A stretch of DNA of 64,000 nt, from contig NZ_CP128187.1 of the NCBI RefSeq assembly GCF_035207705.1, forward strand, positions 930,001-994,000, in the 5' to 3' direction. Below the pieces are notes generated by a model, which saw nothing but the letters and a program-made list of their open reading frames with translations, did no database searches and had not been told where the DNA came from. How positions within the stretch are numbered: position 1 is the stretch's first letter; the number at the start of each line of letters is the position of its first letter. Below are positions 62,550 through 64,000 of the stretch, one piece after another. The translations under genes and the position numbers were made by a program. This stretch comes from Maribacter sp. BPC-D8. Its GTDB lineage: Bacteria > Bacteroidota > Bacteroidia > Flavobacteriales > Flavobacteriaceae.

Positions 62550-63047
62550 TTAAATTGCTAATTTCTTTCTTCTTACTATTAAAAAAATAAACATAAATAC
62601 ACCTAGAGTAACAGCAACATCTGCAATGTTGAAAATTCCTGTTCTTAAAATACCTAATCTAATTTGAAAGAAATCTGTTACTGAGCCATATACGATTCTG
62701 TCGATTAAATTTCCTAATCCGCCACCTATAACTAATGCAAAGGCAATAATAAGCAATAGGTTTAAGTTGGGTTTGCTCATTATTCTATAGAGCATTATCA
62801 ACAGCAATAGCATAGGTAATACTTGTAGCAGAAATCTTTTTAAAATAGGAGGGAAGTCCTGTCCGAAACCCAACATTGCACCCGTATTTTCAACATTGGT
62901 TAGAATTAAATGATTCTTGACTACGGGAATAAAAGCTTCAGGTGCTACTTTTTGGCGTGTCAATTCTTTCGATACCTGATCGCAACCAACCGTCATTAAA
63001 ACAATGATTAGAATCAAGAATCTAGAAAAGTATTTAGAACGCCTCAA
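62550..63047 (-). CDS. lspA: Lipoprotein signal peptidase (signal peptidase II)
   Basis: LspA cuts lipoprotein signal peptides at the lipidated Cys and serves the many lipoproteins in this window. The 165 residues have four membrane segments. Catalytic aspartates lie in GNLIDRIVYGSVTDF and FNIADVAVTLGV; the VENTGAMLGFG and GCDQVSKELTRQ motifs are also typical. The start appears to be TTG at 63047. It lies 14 bases downstream of panB. Confidence 0.94.
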   Translation of the reverse strand: MRRSKYFSRFLILIIVLMTVGCDQVSKELTRQKVAPEAFIPVVKNHLILTNVENTGAMLGFGQDFPPILKRFLLQVLPMLLLLIMLYRIMSKPNLNLLLIIAFALVIGGGLGNLIDRIVYGSVTDFFQIRLGILRTGIFNIADVAVTLGVFMFIFLIVRRKKLAI

Positions 63048-63061
63048 AAAGAATATTTTAA

Positions 63062-63880
63062 TTAGTATTGCTCATCATCATTAGGGAAATCTTGGCTTTT
63101 TACATCACTAACATAGTTAGAAATAGCATTACCCATTTCTTCATATAAGTTCATATATCTACGTAAAAAGCGAGGATTGAATTCATGTGTCATACCTAAT
63201 AAATCATGAACTACAAGCACTTGTCCATCAGCATGTTTTCCGCCACCAATACCTATAGTAGGTATGGTTAGACTTTCAGAAACTTTTTTGGTAAGCTCAG
63301 CTGGTATTTTTTCAAGAACCAAACCGAAACAGCCTAGTTTTTCTAGTAGTTTGGCGTCTTCCATTAATTGTTCGGCTTCTTCCTCTTCTTTTGCACGAAC
63401 GGTATATGTTCCGAATTTGTATATAGACTGAGGCGTTAAGCCTAAATGACCCATAACAGGTATACCGGCAGCAAGAATTCTTTTAACCGATTCTTTTATT
63501 TCTGCGCCACCTTCTAGTTTTACGGCATGTGCTCCGCTTTCTTTCATAATTCTAATAGCAGAACGCAAAGCTTCTTTTGGGTCGCTTTGGTAGCTTCCAA
63601 AAGGTAAATCAACAACAACCAATGCTCTGTCGATCGCTCTAATAACAGAAGATGCATGATAAATCATTTGATCCAAAGTTATAGGTAATGTGGTCTCATG
63701 ACCTGCCATTACATTACTGGCAGAATCACCTACCAAAATAACATCAACCTTAGCGGCATCAACAATTTTGGCCATTGAATAGTCATATGCAGTAAGCATA
63801 GAGATTTTTTCTCCGTTCTTCTTCATTTCGACTAATGACTTTACCGTAATCCTTTTATATTCTTTTTTAGCTACAGACAT
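63062..63880 (-). CDS. panB: 3-methyl-2-oxobutanoate hydroxymethyltransferase
   Basis: PanB makes ketopantoate, the first step to pantothenate, and so feeds coaBC and coaE elsewhere in the window. The 272 residues contain [40 protein letters not shown] with metal-binding Asp, [20 protein letters not shown], and [16 protein letters not shown], all standard. ATG at 63880. It leads the leftward panB-lspA-rluA-DUF4252 run. The last 120 bases of the window upstream of it show no clear promoter or gene. Confidence 0.96.
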   Translation of the reverse strand: MSVAKKEYKRITVKSLVEMKKNGEKISMLTAYDYSMAKIVDAAKVDVILVGDSASNVMAGHETTLPITLDQMIYHASSVIRAIDRALVVVDLPFGSYQSDPKEALRSAIRIMKESGAHAVKLEGGAEIKESVKRILAAGIPVMGHLGLTPQSIYKFGTYTVRAKEEEEAEQLMEDAKLLEKLGCFGLVLEKIPAELTKKVSESLTIPTIGIGGGKHADGQVLVVHDLLGMTHEFNPRFLRRYMNLYEEMGNAISNYVSDVKSQDFPNDDEQY

Positions 63881-64000
63881 ATTGTATTATTGATTAAGAG
63901 CTATAAAAGTAAGGAGTTTTACTGAGATTAAGCATTCACGATATCATCCATTTAAAAGTGAGCAATTAAAATATATTTATTTTTATGCTTGGTACTTTAA

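Overview
The window is chromosomal DNA of a member of the Bacteroidota, most likely the family Flavobacteriaceae (Maribacter/Zobellia-like by overall feel; the genus is a guess). Reasons: AT-rich sequence, almost no Shine-Dalgarno sites, promoters of the TAnnTTTG type, many lipoproteins with a short signal peptide ending in a Cys, a PorP/SprF-family protein, DUF4835 and DUF6913-like proteins, a short Bacteroidota-type RNA polymerase omega, and the gene order dapA-bamD-omega-coaBC-DUF4835-recN. No rRNA, tRNA, CRISPR array, insertion sequence, prophage or plasmid gene was seen. The window holds about 64 protein genes, one clear pseudogene, one SRP RNA and several intrinsic terminators.

Layout. 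1-2854: a lipoprotein cut by the left edge, a FAH-family hydrolase and an erythromycin-esterase-like secreted protein. 2855-5821: the most accessory-looking stretch, with a leucine-rich-repeat pseudogene broken by two in-frame stops, a 39-aa fragment, and two orphan lipoproteins separated by a 100-bp attC-like element. 5915-8071: an acetyltransferase and a 5'-nucleotidase split into two genes. 8117-14654: housekeeping block (DUF6913-like, dapA, bamD, omega, coaBC, DUF4835, recN). 14817-20619: fabI, a glycosyltransferase, a YbbR/CdaR-like protein, coaE and an RprX/RprY-like two-component pair. 20737-27421: leftward cluster with gntK, miaA, a voltage-gated-type K+ channel with a zinc ribbon, a DnaQ-UvrC fusion, a YggS-type PLP protein, a 3-hydroxyacyl-CoA dehydrogenase and a Gfo/Idh/MocA oxidoreductase. 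27568-37675: pcm, smpB, a histidine phosphatase, a PorP/SprF-SPOR-like fusion, a TetR regulator, clpB, ytxJ and glyA.

37704-44112: signalling region with a TPR histidine kinase and NarL-type regulator, a 58-aa secreted cysteine-containing mini-protein, a LytTR regulator with a degenerate receiver, and a beta-helix lipoprotein. 44139-48134: thioesterase, glutaminyl cyclotransferase, SRP RNA, a short-chain dehydrogenase and a thioredoxin-fold lipoprotein without its CxxC. 48314-63880: ABC-F ATPase, fasciclin protein, pheT, TlpA-like protein, leuA-leuB, EamA transporter, DUF4252 lipoprotein, RluA-type pseudouridine synthase, lspA and panB.

How it fits together: most genes are core metabolism and envelope biogenesis (lipid, CoA, pantothenate, lysine and leucine synthesis; BamD; LspA, which serves the many lipoproteins). 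I did not find an obvious complete new defence or mobile system. The best candidates for something undescribed are the attC-like element with its lipoprotein pair, the mini-protein lying between the LytTR regulator and the TPR kinase, and the ABC-F protein in which one composite ATP site is fully degenerate while the other is intact. All family assignments come from reading the sequence and remembered family features; no database search was run.
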